Source of the DNA: Denitrobaculum tricleocarpae
Lineage (GTDB): Bacteria; Pseudomonadota; Alphaproteobacteria; Kiloniellales; Kiloniellaceae
Direction of reading: 5' to 3'
NCBI RefSeq assembly: GCF_007004665.1
Contig: NZ_ML660056.1
Coordinates: forward strand, 428,276 to 492,275
DNA: 64,000 bases
Positions 24,528-34,490 of this stretch are shown one piece after another (position 1 is the first letter of the stretch; every line of letters begins with the position of its first letter). The notes below the pieces were generated by a model. That model made no database searches. It worked only from the letters and a program-made list of their open reading frames with translations, and was not told the origin of the DNA. The translations under genes were made by a program, and so were the position numbers.

Positions 24528-26243
24528 TTACGCGTCGATCCAGACTTTGTTGAACTGGTGATAGCGCGTCGGGTGCCCCGAAAAGCCCTTCACCTTATCC
24601 ACGGACGCAGTGAAGACCGATCGGAAGTAGGGTTGGACCATGACGGCATCGTCCTGAAGAATTTTCTGGACCTTCACCATCGCCTTGCGTCGCTCGTTGA
24701 CGTCCAAAATTGCGCCTGCCTCATCGAGCGCCGCATCGAATTCCGGATTGGCATATCCTGATTCGTTCCAAGGAACACCGGTCCGGTAAGCCAGGTTCAG
24801 GACCATCACACCAAGCGGACGATGGGTCCAGGCGGTAATGCTGAAGGGCGCCTTCGTCCAGACTTCCCAGTACTGGGCCGCCGGCATAACGTTCACATTC
24901 AGCGTGATATTTGCAGGCGCCAGCATCTCCTTCATTGCCTGCACAATGGCCTGTTCCCATGGGCCGTCGGTATTGCCGACGTTACAGGTAATTTCCAGAC
25001 CGTCTGCATAGCCGGCTTCGGCAAGCAGCTTCTTGGCGCGGTCGTAATCTACCGTCAGCGGCGGCAATTCAGCGTACTCAGGATGAATCTTGGCAACGTG
25101 ATGGTTTTCACCGACAGCACCCAGGTTCCGATAGGAGAGCTCCAGAAGTTTGGCGTTGTCGCAGCAGGCAACAATCGCCTGACGGACCCGAATATCGTCA
25201 AACGGTTTCTCTGTAACCTGCATCCGGACCACACCGGTTTGTGCCGTGTCCGATTGATGGATCGTCACGCCTGGAATGCGCTTCACGACATCCAAGGCAG
25301 TGGCGTCGAGCTGGTAGACAGCGTCGACCTGTTTCGAAGCCAGGGCCCCCATCACCGCATTCGCATCGATACCGGTATCGATGTAGCGGATTTCATCCAG
25401 ATAGACCTCGCCGCCCCAATAGGGCTCCGCACGTTTACGCAAAACGGCCTGCTGCCCGATCGCAAATTCCGCCAGTTCGAAAGCGCCGGTTCCGACCGGA
25501 TTTTTCGAGAGATCGCCGCCTTCTTCGGTGAAACGGCGGTGAACGATTGCCGTCGGATAGTTATAGAGGTTCTCAGGAATCGAGAGTTCCGGCTGGTTCA
25601 GGTTCAACCGAACCGTATGATCGTCGACTTTTTCGACCGCACCCGGCGTCATCCTTTGCTCGGTGACGGCATTCCCGTCATCATCTTTCTTTCCCGTATC
25701 GACTGTGTCGGTCATGGACTTGAAAAGGCCGATATTCGACGAGCCAGTGTTGGGATCGAGCCAACGTGTGAAATTAAAGACGACATCATCGGCATTGAAG
25801 TCATCGCCGTTGGACCATTTAACGCCCTGACGCAGTTTGAAAGTCCAGGTCTTCAGATCGTCCGAGGCTTCCCAGCTTTCCGCCAGGTACGGCCGCGTAA
25901 TGTTGTCGGCACCGGTGATCGTCAGATATTCGACAATGTGCCGCGCGACGTTCGATTTTTCTGTCCAGTCGAAAGTCGCCGGATCGGTCATCTCCTGTAC
26001 GACCATCGCCAATTTGAAAGACCCGCCTTTTTTTGGCGTTCCTTCGGCTTTTGCGATCGGGACAAGATCCTCACCGGTGATTGTTCCCAGCATGCCATAG
26101 GCCGCCGTGGCCGATACGCCGAGCAATGTGGCCGTCCGCAGGAATTCTCGCCGGCCCACCGCGCCCTGGCGTAGCTGCTCACATAACTCCGGAACATAAG
26201 GGTGTAGCCTTTTTCCGTTCTCTTTCAGTGCTTCTTCAGTCAT
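24528..26243 (-). CDS. Peptide ABC transporter substrate-binding protein (SBP_bac_5 family)
   Basis: 571-aa periplasmic receptor. The N-terminus carries a twin-arginine-like motif ([21 protein letters not shown]) about 30 residues in, so Tat export is likely. The body has the cluster-C pattern: [40 protein letters not shown], the classic family signature. GGGAGA precedes the ATG. It is the first gene of the operon with permeases B and C and the fused ATPase. The ligand (dipeptide, oligopeptide or a non-peptide such as an opine) is undecided. Confidence 0.93.
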   Translation of the reverse strand: MTEEALKENGKRLHPYVPELCEQLRQGAVGRREFLRTATLLGVSATAAYGMLGTITGEDLVPIAKAEGTPKKGGSFKLAMVVQEMTDPATFDWTEKSNVARHIVEYLTITGADNITRPYLAESWEASDDLKTWTFKLRQGVKWSNGDDFNADDVVFNFTRWLDPNTGSSNIGLFKSMTDTVDTGKKDDDGNAVTEQRMTPGAVEKVDDHTVRLNLNQPELSIPENLYNYPTAIVHRRFTEEGGDLSKNPVGTGAFELAEFAIGQQAVLRKRAEPYWGGEVYLDEIRYIDTGIDANAVMGALASKQVDAVYQLDATALDVVKRIPGVTIHQSDTAQTGVVRMQVTEKPFDDIRVRQAIVACCDNAKLLELSYRNLGAVGENHHVAKIHPEYAELPPLTVDYDRAKKLLAEAGYADGLEITCNVGNTDGPWEQAIVQAMKEMLAPANITLNVNVMPAAQYWEVWTKAPFSITAWTHRPLGVMVLNLAYRTGVPWNESGYANPEFDAALDEAGAILDVNERRKAMVKVQKILQDDAVMVQPYFRSVFTASVDKVKGFSGHPTRYHQFNKVWIDA

Positions 26244-26638
26244 TTGTGTCTCCCAGGTCGTATTGTTTGCGTTGCGCGCGTTTCTCTAAATCTCAACGCC
26301 GTCTCGAAAATTCCGTATCCCGATCAGTATTTTGGCACCTTCAAGGTAATATCGCAAATGCGACCAATTCTTGCGTTTTCCGACTCATGGCATGCCGCAG
26401 CTGTCCCGACAGTGCGCACGTCCTCGCGCCGTCAAAGATGACCGTGATCGCTTGGCAGATATCGATCGCGTTTGATTTTTTTGAGGCACGATGTTGATCA
26501 ATGGTGCCGCTTTTCCCCTGTCCAGCTTTGTTTTTTCTTTTTATTAAGCTTCAAGGTTATCCCCTGAGGTGCAACGCAAGTTGCTATATCCCGACAGAAA
26601 GTTAGCTTTGTACGACGCAACCCTAGAGGGTTTCGGGA
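26244..26638. other. Intergenic region upstream of the peptide transporter
   Basis: No gene is seen on either strand. It must hold the promoter of the peptide-transporter operon (reading left) and the 3' flank of the hydrolase-OsmC gene. I cannot identify specific boxes or operators. Confidence 0.35.
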
Positions 26639-27862
26639 TCAAACCAGGCTGGTTCGCACAATCACTTCGCTCTCGAGCGTACGGTGAACCGGGCATTTAT
26701 CTGCGATTTCAAGAAGCCGGCTACGCTGTTCATCGCTCAGATCTCCGCTTACGCGTACCTGGCGTTCAACAAGGTCCAGACGGCCGGACTTTGTCTCACA
26801 GTCGGCGCAGTCTTCAGCGTGAATCTTATTATGGGAGAGAGTGACCTCGACTTGATCCAACGGCCAGCCTTTTCGATCGGCGTAAAGTCTTATGGTCATA
26901 GAGGTGCAGGCGCCCAGCCCGCTCAGAAGCAGATCGTAAGGCGTCGCGCCGCTTTCATCGCCGCCATAGCTTTTCGGCTCATCGGCACGCAGGGGATAGA
27001 ATTCGGTCGCAATCGCTTGTGTGAACTTCCCTTCCCCGGTTTCTCGCACCACAACCGTGCCCGACTGAGCCTTTAGATCCACCCCAACGGCTTCCGCCTC
27101 TCCCAGGTAACGTGTCGCCCAGGCCGATAGTACTGTCGCGATGTAGGCCGCATCGGATTTCTTGGAAACCAGGTGATCGGCTGTATCCAAGCTGACGAAG
27201 CTTCTGGGGTGTTTCGCAGCCGAAAAAATCGCGGCCGCGTTTTCAATACCGACGGTTTGATCGATCGGCGAGTGAAAGACGATCAGAGCCTTTTTCAAAC
27301 TCGACACTGACTCCGTCAGGTTCCGTTCGGATATGTCGTCAAGGAACTGTTTCTTGATGCGGAATGGACGTCCCGCCAGCAGGACTTCTGCTTCGCCCCG
27401 CGCTTCGATGTCCGGTTTGGCATCCTGAAAGAGATGCGCGACATGGGAAGGCTCGGAGGGGGCACCGATCGTCGCCACGGCGAGAGCTTCGGGGACAGAC
27501 CTTGCGGCCGCCAGAACCGCAGCGCCACCCAGGCTGTGACCGATCAGTATCTTCGGTGCTTCGCGGGTCTCACGCAGAAAGTCGGCGGCCTTTACAAGAT
27601 CGGCAACATTGGAAGAAAAGTTGGTGTTGGCGAACTCACCTTCGCTTGCCCCAAGCCCTGTAAAATCGAAGCGCAAAACCGCAATACCCTCCGCCGCCAG
27701 GCCCGCGGCAATCCGCGAGGCCGCGTAGATGTCTTTGGTGCAGGTGAAGCAATGCGCAAAAAGCGCATAGGCACGCGGTTTACCGATCGGTGAGTCGAGC
27801 CGCGCCGCCAGGAGTTCGCCCCCGGCTCCGGGGAACGTGAGTTTTTCGTATCCGGCAGCCAT
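26639..27862 (-). CDS. Fusion of alpha/beta hydrolase and OsmC-type peroxiredoxin
   Basis: 407 aa. Residues 1-255 form an alpha/beta hydrolase with nucleophile elbow GHSLGG and HTVG-like core segments. Residues about 265-407 are an OsmC/Ohr domain with the peroxidatic-type cysteine in LLSGLGACTSMTIRLYADRKG and a second cysteine region CADCETKSGRLD. OsmC domains reduce organic hydroperoxides; fusion to a hydrolase is a known architecture in proteobacteria, function poorly defined. GGAGAG precedes the ATG. Flanking genes are unrelated, so it is probably monocistronic. Confidence 0.92.
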   Translation of the reverse strand: MAAGYEKLTFPGAGGELLAARLDSPIGKPRAYALFAHCFTCTKDIYAASRIAAGLAAEGIAVLRFDFTGLGASEGEFANTNFSSNVADLVKAADFLRETREAPKILIGHSLGGAAVLAAARSVPEALAVATIGAPSEPSHVAHLFQDAKPDIEARGEAEVLLAGRPFRIKKQFLDDISERNLTESVSSLKKALIVFHSPIDQTVGIENAAAIFSAAKHPRSFVSLDTADHLVSKKSDAAYIATVLSAWATRYLGEAEAVGVDLKAQSGTVVVRETGEGKFTQAIATEFYPLRADEPKSYGGDESGATPYDLLLSGLGACTSMTIRLYADRKGWPLDQVEVTLSHNKIHAEDCADCETKSGRLDLVERQVRVSGDLSDEQRSRLLEIADKCPVHRTLESEVIVRTSLV

Positions 27863-27976
27863 AAGGTCTCTCCAATGTTTTTATGATCGGCGAAGTCTAA
27901 TCCAAGTGTGCAAAGCATCGAAAGTCAAACCGCTGCGACAGCACGCAAATTGATGTGAGGTGCTCACAATGAAAGA

Positions 27977-28450
27977 TCAAAGCGGCAACTTCATGCCCTC
28001 ATGGCTCGCCCTGAACCCCAAAGCTTCGTAGAAGCGAAGCGCATCCGGCCGGGCTTTATCCGTGGTCAGCTGTACAAGACCGCAGTTCCGTTCCTTGCAC
28101 TTCTCTATCGCCCAGCGGAACATCACCCCGCCAAGCCCCTCGCCGCGAAACGAAGAAGCGATCCGGACGCTCTCGATCTGTCCGCGCCACATACCCGTGC
28201 GGGACAGTCCGGGAATGAAGGTCAGCTGCAAGCAGCCAAGCAACGCCCCGTCCCGCTCGACAACGACCAGCAGCTGGTTCGGGTCACGATCGATGGCCTC
28301 GAAAGCCTTGATGTAACTCGCATCCAACGGCGGTTCCGGCTTTTCCCGCGTAGCCCCAAGGCTATCATCGGCCAGGAGCTCCACGATAGCGGCCAGGTCT
28401 TCCTTCTTCGCGCGGCGAAAGCTGACGTCTTGCACATCACTCACCGTCAT
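27977..28450 (-). CDS. GNAT-family N-acetyltransferase
   Basis: 157 aa. Single GNAT fold with acetyl-CoA-binding motif A at SVRIASSFRGEGLGGVMFRWAIEKCKERNCG (Q/RxxGxG/A seen as RGEGLGG) and the C-terminal ARPDALRFYEALGFRASHEG. The substrate is unknown; this type often acts on small amines or antibiotics. GGAGAT precedes the ATG. The gene follows the PhyH gene with a 17-bp gap and may be co-transcribed. Confidence 0.88.
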   Translation of the reverse strand: MTVSDVQDVSFRRAKKEDLAAIVELLADDSLGATREKPEPPLDASYIKAFEAIDRDPNQLLVVVERDGALLGCLQLTFIPGLSRTGMWRGQIESVRIASSFRGEGLGGVMFRWAIEKCKERNCGLVQLTTDKARPDALRFYEALGFRASHEGMKLPL

Positions 28451-28467
28451 GAGATCTCCAATTCTTC

Positions 28468-29169
28468 TCAGAGTTCCGCGTCCAAGTCAGGATTACTTCG
28501 CTCCGACAAAGCCCACTCCAGGGGCGCGGGAAGAGACCGGACGGAGTAGTCGATCCTGAGCGTTCTCCGGCTGCTGCTCTGCTGTGACGGACTGGAACGA
28601 TGCAGGGTGAGCGCCTTGACGAAAAGAACATCCCCCCGTTTTGCCACTGAGTCCTCAACTTCCGCCTGCTCGGCAACCTCCAGCACGTCTTTGGCTGCAA
28701 TCCGACCGGATCTATGGGTGCCCAACCCCACCTGCAGGCAGCCGTTTGATCCGTCACTGTCATCCAGGTGGATACGCGCAAAGAACATCTCTTCGAGAAG
28801 TGCCACCGGAGGCTCGACGTGCCAGATGCCGGCTTTGCGGGTCCAGGCGTTGTATCCCTCCAGTTCGTGCCGTTCCTTGACCGCGATGACACGATCTTGA
28901 TGCCAGGGCACACTCCAGTTCATCTCGCTGGTCTTATTGAAAGCGAGGATACGCACGGGGAAGGCGCCTGGAACGAGGTCACGTGCGACGCGCGTGAGCC
29001 GGCTTTCGACACCTGCGGCAGCAATAAGATCGGCGTTCCACTCCAAACGTCCGCCCGGCACAGCTCCGATCTCACAGGCGCGATCCAAAGCGGAGAGATC
29101 CGCACCCTCTATTGCTCCACGCACCCAGACGCGCCCCAGATCTTCCAGGATCGAGGTTTCCAGCTTCAT
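28468..29169 (-). CDS. Phytanoyl-CoA dioxygenase (PhyH) family protein
   Basis: 233-aa Fe(II)/2-oxoglutarate-dependent oxygenase family. Numbered from MKLETS, the iron triad is H90 and D92 in WHQDRV and H190 in LTLHRSSPS, and R201 or R205 (RRTLRIDY) should bind 2-oxoglutarate. Typical members hydroxylate small substrates. The start at 29169 is preferred for family fit; an upstream ATG at 29199 is possible. It is followed by a GNAT gene, suggesting a small modification pathway, but the substrate is unknown. Confidence 0.85.
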   Translation of the reverse strand: MKLETSILEDLGRVWVRGAIEGADLSALDRACEIGAVPGGRLEWNADLIAAAGVESRLTRVARDLVPGAFPVRILAFNKTSEMNWSVPWHQDRVIAVKERHELEGYNAWTRKAGIWHVEPPVALLEEMFFARIHLDDSDGSNGCLQVGLGTHRSGRIAAKDVLEVAEQAEVEDSVAKRGDVLFVKALTLHRSSPSQQSSSRRTLRIDYSVRSLPAPLEWALSERSNPDLDAEL

Positions 29170-29322
29170 CGTTGATAAGTTCCAGTCATCTGCAAACATG
29201 TGTCGTCACAAGGAGCTATAGACCCGCAGAAGACGTCGCGGCAATCGACACGGCTTTCCTTTCCATCAGATCCAAGTGATGATTGATCCGAAGATACAGC
29301 CATACACGAGAATGCCTTCTCC

Positions 29323-29943
29323 ATGAATCATGATGCTCACGCGGATCCAACCAGGCAAACCGAACTGGTCAGCAAGTCGACCCTGTTTAAACGCTACTTC
29401 CAGGTCGACGAATACGTCGTCCGCCACAGTCTCTTCGCCGGTGGCGTCTCTGAACCGGTCACGCGCGAGGTTTTCGAGCGTGGCCACGCGGCAGCGGTCA
29501 TTCCCTACGACCCGGAAGCCGACGCGATCGTCTTTATCGAGCAGTTCCGGACCGGTGCTTTCGCGGCCGGTCTCCATCCCTGGCTGATCGAGGTTGTCGC
29601 CGGTATCATAGATGATGGAGAGAGCCCGGCAGAGGTCGCCCGGCGGGAAGCCATGGAAGAAGCCAATTGCAAGATTGGAGAACTGGTCCCCATCGGCAAG
29701 TTTCTGGTAAGTCCGGGCGGGTCCTCCGAAACGCTCTCGCTGTTCTGTGGACGGGTCCAAAGCGCAACAATCGGCGGAATTCATGGCCTTAGCGAGGAAA
29801 GCGAGGATATCCGCGCCTTCGTGCTGAGCTTTGAGGACGCGCTCACCCAGATGCGTGAAGGTAAAATCACGAACCTCTTCACCTTTGCTGCCTTACAGTG
29901 GTTGGTCTTGAATCGCGAGGAATTGCGCGCTAAATGGCAATGA
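29323..29943 (+). CDS. nudF: NUDIX hydrolase, ADP-ribose pyrophosphatase type
   Basis: 206 aa. The Nudix box is complete: GIIDDGESPAEVARREAMEE, with the REAMEE metal-binding glutamates. Flanking segments EQFRTGAFAAG and FLVSPGGSSETLSLF match ADP-ribose pyrophosphatases (NudF/TrgB), which cleave ADP-ribose to AMP and ribose-5-phosphate. Start ATG at 29323; the Shine-Dalgarno is weak. It stands before the cysteine-synthase gene with a 112-bp gap. Confidence 0.9.
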   Translation: MNHDAHADPTRQTELVSKSTLFKRYFQVDEYVVRHSLFAGGVSEPVTREVFERGHAAAVIPYDPEADAIVFIEQFRTGAFAAGLHPWLIEVVAGIIDDGESPAEVARREAMEEANCKIGELVPIGKFLVSPGGSSETLSLFCGRVQSATIGGIHGLSEESEDIRAFVLSFEDALTQMREGKITNLFTFAALQWLVLNREELRAKWQ

Positions 29944-30055
29944 CCGGCTCACGCGACAGTGACCCGCTTCTCCTTGAAAGCGATCAAGTCCTGCCGCTAG
30001 TGTCCTGGCTCGCTTAATTTCAGTCCTCAAATTTGTCCGAAGTGAAGAAGAATTC

Positions 30056-31063
30056 ATGAACGTCCGAAACGGTTTTATCGATACTATTGGCAATACTCCG
30101 CTGATCCGCCTGAAACGCGCCTCAGAAGAGACCGGCTGCGAAATCCTCGGTAAGGCCGAGTTCCTGAACCCGGGAGGTTCCGTGAAAGACCGGGCGGCCT
30201 GGGCGATCATCAAGGACGCCGAAGAAAAGGGTCAAATCCGTCCCGGCGGCGTCATCGTCGAGGGTACGGCAGGAAACACCGGAATTGGTTTGTCTCTGGT
30301 CGCCCGGGCGCGCGGATACCGTACCGTTATCGTCATTCCCGAAACGCAGTCCGAGGAAAAGAAGGACATGCTGCGGCTCTGCGGCGCGGATCTGCGGCAG
30401 GTGCCCGCCGTGCCCTACAAGAATCCGGACAACTACGTCCACTTCTCAAGGCGCCTGGCCGAAAAAATGGCGAAATCCGAGCCCAATGGTGCAATTTGGG
30501 CCAATCAATTCGATAACACCGCGAACCGGCAGGGTCATTACGAGACAACCGGTCCTGAAATCTGGGATCAGACTGACGGCAAGATTGATGGCTTTGTTTG
30601 CGCTGTGGGTTCCGGAGGCACTCTGGCCGGCGTCGGCATGGCGCTGAAAGAGCGCAACAAGGATGTCAGGATAGCTCTCTCCGACCCGATGGGCTCTGCG
30701 ATCTACAGCCATGTCAAACACGGCGAGCTGAAGTCCGAAGGCAGTTCAATCACGGAAGGCATTGGCCAGGGTCGAATAACGGCGAACTTAGAGGGTGCAC
30801 CGATCGACGAGGCTTTTCAGATCAGCGATCAGGAAGCAATGCCCATCGTCTTCGATCTCTTCGAAAACGAAGGCTTCTGCCTGGGTGGTTCCAGCGGGAT
30901 CAACATCGCCGGCGCAATCCGTCTCGCGAAGCAACTGGGGCCTGGTCACACCATCGCAACGATCCTCTGTGATTACGGCACCCGCTATCAGAGCAAGATG
31001 TTCAATCCTGCCTTTCTGAGAGAAAAAGATCTGCCGGTTCCCGCCTGGTTGGACGCAATGTAA
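30056..31063 (+). CDS. cysK: Cysteine synthase A
   Basis: 335-aa PLP enzyme making cysteine from O-acetylserine and sulfide. The Schiff-base lysine is in NPGGSVKDRAAW, the substrate/phosphate loop is GTAGNTGIG (the variant of the usual TSGNTG seen in one alphaproteobacterial branch), and the PLP phosphate loop is GSGGTLAG. GAAGAAG precedes the ATG. The sulfurtransferase gene 800 bp downstream fits a sulfur-metabolism grouping. The variant loop leaves some room for another beta-replacement substrate. Confidence 0.9.
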   Translation: MNVRNGFIDTIGNTPLIRLKRASEETGCEILGKAEFLNPGGSVKDRAAWAIIKDAEEKGQIRPGGVIVEGTAGNTGIGLSLVARARGYRTVIVIPETQSEEKKDMLRLCGADLRQVPAVPYKNPDNYVHFSRRLAEKMAKSEPNGAIWANQFDNTANRQGHYETTGPEIWDQTDGKIDGFVCAVGSGGTLAGVGMALKERNKDVRIALSDPMGSAIYSHVKHGELKSEGSSITEGIGQGRITANLEGAPIDEAFQISDQEAMPIVFDLFENEGFCLGGSSGINIAGAIRLAKQLGPGHTIATILCDYGTRYQSKMFNPAFLREKDLPVPAWLDAM

Positions 31064-31142
31064 GCTGACCTGGAAAGCGGTTGACTGCCTGCAGACCGGC
31101 AGGCAGGTGTTCCAAAATGAATAAACAGACTGGGGGACGAGG

Positions 31143-31850
31143 ATGGAACTTCTCTTTCGTGACGATGCCTATCTGAAAGACTGCGAGGCGACGGTGGTTT
31201 CCATCGGCGAGGAAGGCCTCCGTCTCGACCGTACCGTCTTCTATCCCATGGGAGGCGGCCAACCCGGAGATACCGGTGCCTTGACCATGGAAAGCGGCGA
31301 AAAGATCCGCGTTCTGGACACTCGAAAAGGTGAAAATCACGAAGACGTCGTCCACGTCCTCGATCCGGAGGCGACGCCGCCCGCGGTCGGCAGCAGGGTC
31401 ACGGCGGAAATTGACTGGGATCGCCGCTACCGCCTGATGCGGATGCATTCCTGTCTTCATCTTCTCTGTGCCGCGGTCACGGGCGATGTCACCGGCGGGC
31501 AAATCGGCGAAGAGAAAAGCCGCCTCGACTTTAACCTCCCCGACACCCAGCTCGACAAAGAGGCCCTCACGGCGGAACTAAACCGCCTGATCAGTGAGAA
31601 TCACCCGGTCGCCGAGCGATGGATCTCCGACGAGGAGCTCTCGGCAAACCCGGATCTCGTGCGCACCATGTCGGTTAAGCCGCCAAGCGGTTCCGGCAAA
31701 GTGCGCCTGCTCGATATCGCGGGTGTCGATCTTCAGCCCTGCGGGGGCACGCACGTCCGCGAGACCGGCGAGATCGGACGGGTGCGGATCGGTAAGATCG
31801 AAAACAAAGGGCGCCAGAACCGCCGGATCAATATTCACTTCGACGGCTAA
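31143..31850 (+). CDS. alaX: Alanyl-tRNA editing protein AlaX
   Basis: 235-aa free-standing editing domain that deacylates Ser- or Gly-mischarged tRNA-Ala. The zinc site is visible as MHSCLH (HxxxH) and CGGTH (CxxxH), followed by VRETGEIGRVRI. The N-terminal TVFYPMGGGQPGDTG is the typical AlaX/AlaRS lead-in. A strong GGGGGACGAGG precedes the ATG. It lies between cysK and the sulfurtransferase gene on the same strand. Confidence 0.92.
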   Translation: MELLFRDDAYLKDCEATVVSIGEEGLRLDRTVFYPMGGGQPGDTGALTMESGEKIRVLDTRKGENHEDVVHVLDPEATPPAVGSRVTAEIDWDRRYRLMRMHSCLHLLCAAVTGDVTGGQIGEEKSRLDFNLPDTQLDKEALTAELNRLISENHPVAERWISDEELSANPDLVRTMSVKPPSGSGKVRLLDIAGVDLQPCGGTHVRETGEIGRVRIGKIENKGRQNRRINIHFDG

Positions 31851-31897
31851 AGATGCCATGATTCGCAAAACATTCATTCCGGATTAAAGGCTCTTCC

Positions 31898-32749
31898 ATG
31901 CCCGATTCAGACATCAGCTCACTCGTCAGCACAAATTGGCTGGCTGAACACATCGATGCGCCGGACGTCAGGGTCGTCGACGCCAGTTACTATTTGCCGC
32001 ATGAAGGGCTGGACCCGAGAGCCGAGTATGAAGACCAGCATATCCCCGGCGCGGTCTTCTTCGACATTGACGAGATCGCCGACACCTCGAGCAGCCTGCC
32101 ACATATGCTGCCACCGCCCGAGAAGTTCGCCAGCCGCGTCCGCCGTCTCGGGCTGGGCGACGGCAATCGGATCGTTGTCTACGATCAGCGCGGTATCATG
32201 TCGGCGCCCCGGGTCTGGTGGACCTTCAAGATCTTCGGACATGACGATGTTGCCGTGTTGGACGGCGGCCTGCCGAAATGGCGGCACGAAGGCCGTCCCC
32301 TGTCCGACGCGCCGCCAACACCCGCCGAACGCCATTTCACACCACGCTTCAACACCTTCCTGATCCGCGAGAAAGATCAGCTCATGAGCAATCTGAAGAG
32401 CCAGCGCGAGCAGGTTCTCGATGCCCGCTCGCAGGGCCGCTTCGCCGGAACGGCTCCGGAACCCCGAGAAGGACTGCGTTCAGGACACATCCCGCAGAGT
32501 CTCAACCTGCCTTTTACTGATCTGATCGAGCCGACAAGCCAGACTTTCAAGCCGCGCGACGAGCTTCGCAATCTCTTTTCGAGAGCAGGGCTGGACCCCA
32601 AACGCCCGGTCGTCACGACCTGTGGTTCCGGCATCACAGCCGCGGTTCTTGCGCTCGCCCTGGAGCTCACCGGACATCGGGATTATTCCGTATATGACGG
32701 TTCCTGGTCGGAGTGGGGCCTGGCCGGTGAGACGCCGGTAGATACCTGA
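31898..32749 (+). CDS. sseA: 3-mercaptopyruvate/thiosulfate sulfurtransferase
   Basis: 283-aa tandem rhodanese. The N-terminal inactive domain (STNWLAEHIDAPDVRVVDASYY) is followed by the catalytic domain with TTCGSGITA, where the Cys is the persulfide-forming residue and the CGSGIT loop favours 3-mercaptopyruvate. The linker LDARSQGRFAGTAPEPREGLRSGHIP is highly typical. It is 47 bp after alaX and in the same direction. Confidence 0.93.
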   Translation: MPDSDISSLVSTNWLAEHIDAPDVRVVDASYYLPHEGLDPRAEYEDQHIPGAVFFDIDEIADTSSSLPHMLPPPEKFASRVRRLGLGDGNRIVVYDQRGIMSAPRVWWTFKIFGHDDVAVLDGGLPKWRHEGRPLSDAPPTPAERHFTPRFNTFLIREKDQLMSNLKSQREQVLDARSQGRFAGTAPEPREGLRSGHIPQSLNLPFTDLIEPTSQTFKPRDELRNLFSRAGLDPKRPVVTTCGSGITAAVLALALELTGHRDYSVYDGSWSEWGLAGETPVDT

Positions 32750-32787
32750 TTTTGCAAGCAAGAAACACTGATCTTTAAGGTGAAGCC

Positions 32788-33792
32788 GTGGGCGGGAAAA
32801 CCGATCTGACACTCCGCAACTATACAACGGCCGACCGGGACCAGGTGGTGGCGTTATGGGACCGTTGCGGCCTTTTGGTCTGGTACAACGATCCCGATAA
32901 GGATATCGCGCGCTGGATCGAGAACCCCTCCTCGGAGATTTTGCTCGGGGTCCTTGGCGACGAGATCGTGGCCACGATCTGCGTCGGCAACGACGGTCAT
33001 CGCGGCAGATTGAACTACCTGGCCAGCGCACCGGAGCACCGGGGCAAGGGTTTTGCCTCGGCCATGGTCTCTGCAGCAGAGGATTGGTTGCGCGACCGCA
33101 ATGTTCCGAAAGTCGAGCTTCTGATCCGAGAGAACAATCTCGGCGTCAAAAACTTCTACCGCCGGGTCGGGTATCACCAGAACAACTGTCATATCATGCA
33201 GCGCTGGCTTATCGACGGCATGCCGACGCCGGCCAACGATGCCCCGCGAACCGATGGCAAGCTCGAGAACACCATCACCTACCTTGAGATGACCGAACGT
33301 CCGCTCCAGCAGATCCCGAAGTTGACCGGTGACCGCACGGTCGCTCTCCTGGGCTGCAAACAGCCGCCCCTCTCCTTCTACCGCTTTCTCTACAACAGCG
33401 TCGGCGAACCCTGGTTCTGGTGGGAACGGCGGACGATGGATGACGAGAGCCTGCAAAAAATCATCCATGACCCCATGGTCGAAATCTACGTGCTCTATGT
33501 GGAAGGGGCACCGGCGGGTTACGCCGAGCTCGATCGCCGGATCGACAAGGAAGTCGAACTGGCCTATTTCGGCCTGCTGCCGGAGTTCATCGGACAAGGC
33601 CTCGGCCCCTACCTGCTGGCCTCGGCGATCGACATAGCATGGAGCTACAGTCCGGAACGGGTGCATCTGCACACCAACACCCTGGATCATCCCAAAGCCC
33701 TGCCGGTCTATCAGCGCTGCGGCTTCGTGCCTTACAAGCAGGAAAACATCATCATCGACGACCCCAGGCTGACCGGCGCTTTTCCGGCGTAA
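32788..33792 (+). CDS. Two-domain GNAT acetyltransferase
   Basis: 334 aa with two GNAT folds in tandem. Domain 1 (about 5-145) resembles YpeA: VALWDRCGLLVWYNDPDKDI and the acetyl-CoA loop EHRGKGFASAM. Domain 2 (about 160-325) carries LLPEFIGQGLGPYLLASAID and NTLDHPKALPVYQRCGFVPY. The GTG start at 32788 follows AAGGTGA. Substrates are unknown for both domains. It converges on the isochorismatase gene. Confidence 0.88.
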   Translation: MGGKTDLTLRNYTTADRDQVVALWDRCGLLVWYNDPDKDIARWIENPSSEILLGVLGDEIVATICVGNDGHRGRLNYLASAPEHRGKGFASAMVSAAEDWLRDRNVPKVELLIRENNLGVKNFYRRVGYHQNNCHIMQRWLIDGMPTPANDAPRTDGKLENTITYLEMTERPLQQIPKLTGDRTVALLGCKQPPLSFYRFLYNSVGEPWFWWERRTMDDESLQKIIHDPMVEIYVLYVEGAPAGYAELDRRIDKEVELAYFGLLPEFIGQGLGPYLLASAIDIAWSYSPERVHLHTNTLDHPKALPVYQRCGFVPYKQENIIIDDPRLTGAFPA

Positions 33793-33834
33793 CCCCATTC
33801 TTTGTCGCCGAAATCGCCGTTCACGAGACACCTC

Positions 33835-33852
33835 CTGACATAATGTTGTCAG
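33835..33852. promoter_or_regulatory. Palindrome copy 1, candidate WYL-regulator site
   Basis: CTGACA-TAATGT-TGTCAG, a perfect 6-bp inverted repeat, nearly identical to the copy at 35187 (TGACA, T or G, AATGTTGTCAG). It lies between two convergent genes, just past the isochorismatase stop. Operator for the nearby WYL regulator by inference. Confidence 0.5.
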
Positions 33853-33866
33853 TAATATTGTGCTAT

Positions 33867-34406
33867 TCAGATAAATTCGACGTCTGCGCTGTCACAGATT
33901 TGCGCCGGACCGGCGGGCGAGATGAAGTCGGCCCAGGTCGCGTTGTGATGAGCGATAATGTCCTTCGCAGAAAGATGCGGACGTTCGGCGGTGGTATGCG
34001 CATCCGCAGCAACGGTCGTATGATATCCGCGCCCCAGGGCAGTGCGAACGGTGGTATCGACACAAAACTCCGTCGCGCAGCCGCAAATCACAAGGCGCCC
34101 GATGCGATCAGCGCGGAGGACCTTGTCGAGATCCGTCGAGAGAAAGGAATCGCAGGAGGTCTTTCGAACAGTGAGGTCTCCCTCTCGGGCGTCGAGTTCA
34201 GGCAGTAAGTGCCATCCGGATTCGTCCGGGTGATGAGGATCACCTTCAGGACCGTCATGCTGAACAAAGATCACTCTGCCATTCTCGGCACGGCATTTTG
34301 CAGCAAGAGCGTTGATACGCGCGACCACGGCCTCGGAGTTGTAACGAAGCGTTCTGGGTGAAAAGGACCCAAGCTGCATATCGATGATAATCAAGGCGTT
34401 TGACAT
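33867..34406 (-). CDS. Isochorismatase-family cysteine hydrolase
   Basis: 179 aa. The catalytic triad is visible: Asp in ALIIIDMQ, Lys in TVRKTSCDSF and Cys in CGCATEFCVDTTVR. The family hydrolyses amides or nicotinamide-like substrates; this small type is often annotated only as cysteine hydrolase. The frame stays open far upstream across the WYL gene, but family alignment places the start at ATG 34406. It is divergent from the WYL regulator with an 84-bp spacer that carries an inverted repeat. The substrate is unknown. Confidence 0.88.
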   Translation of the reverse strand: MSNALIIIDMQLGSFSPRTLRYNSEAVVARINALAAKCRAENGRVIFVQHDGPEGDPHHPDESGWHLLPELDAREGDLTVRKTSCDSFLSTDLDKVLRADRIGRLVICGCATEFCVDTTVRTALGRGYHTTVAADAHTTAERPHLSAKDIIAHHNATWADFISPAGPAQICDSADVEFI

Positions 34407-34451
34407 GAAAACAATCCAGAAAGTGGGGCTGCCGCGCCTCCTTTGGCGATC

Positions 34452-34473
34452 GGCGGTTTTACATGGAACCGCC
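34452..34473. promoter_or_regulatory. Inverted repeat in the isochorismatase/WYL divergent promoter
   Basis: GGCGGTT (34452-34458) and AACCGCC (34467-34473), a perfect 7-bp repeat with an 8-nt spacer, between the two divergent start codons. It could be an operator or a leader hairpin in front of the WYL gene. Confidence 0.4.
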
Positions 34474-34490
34474 GTCAGGAGAGTAGAAAC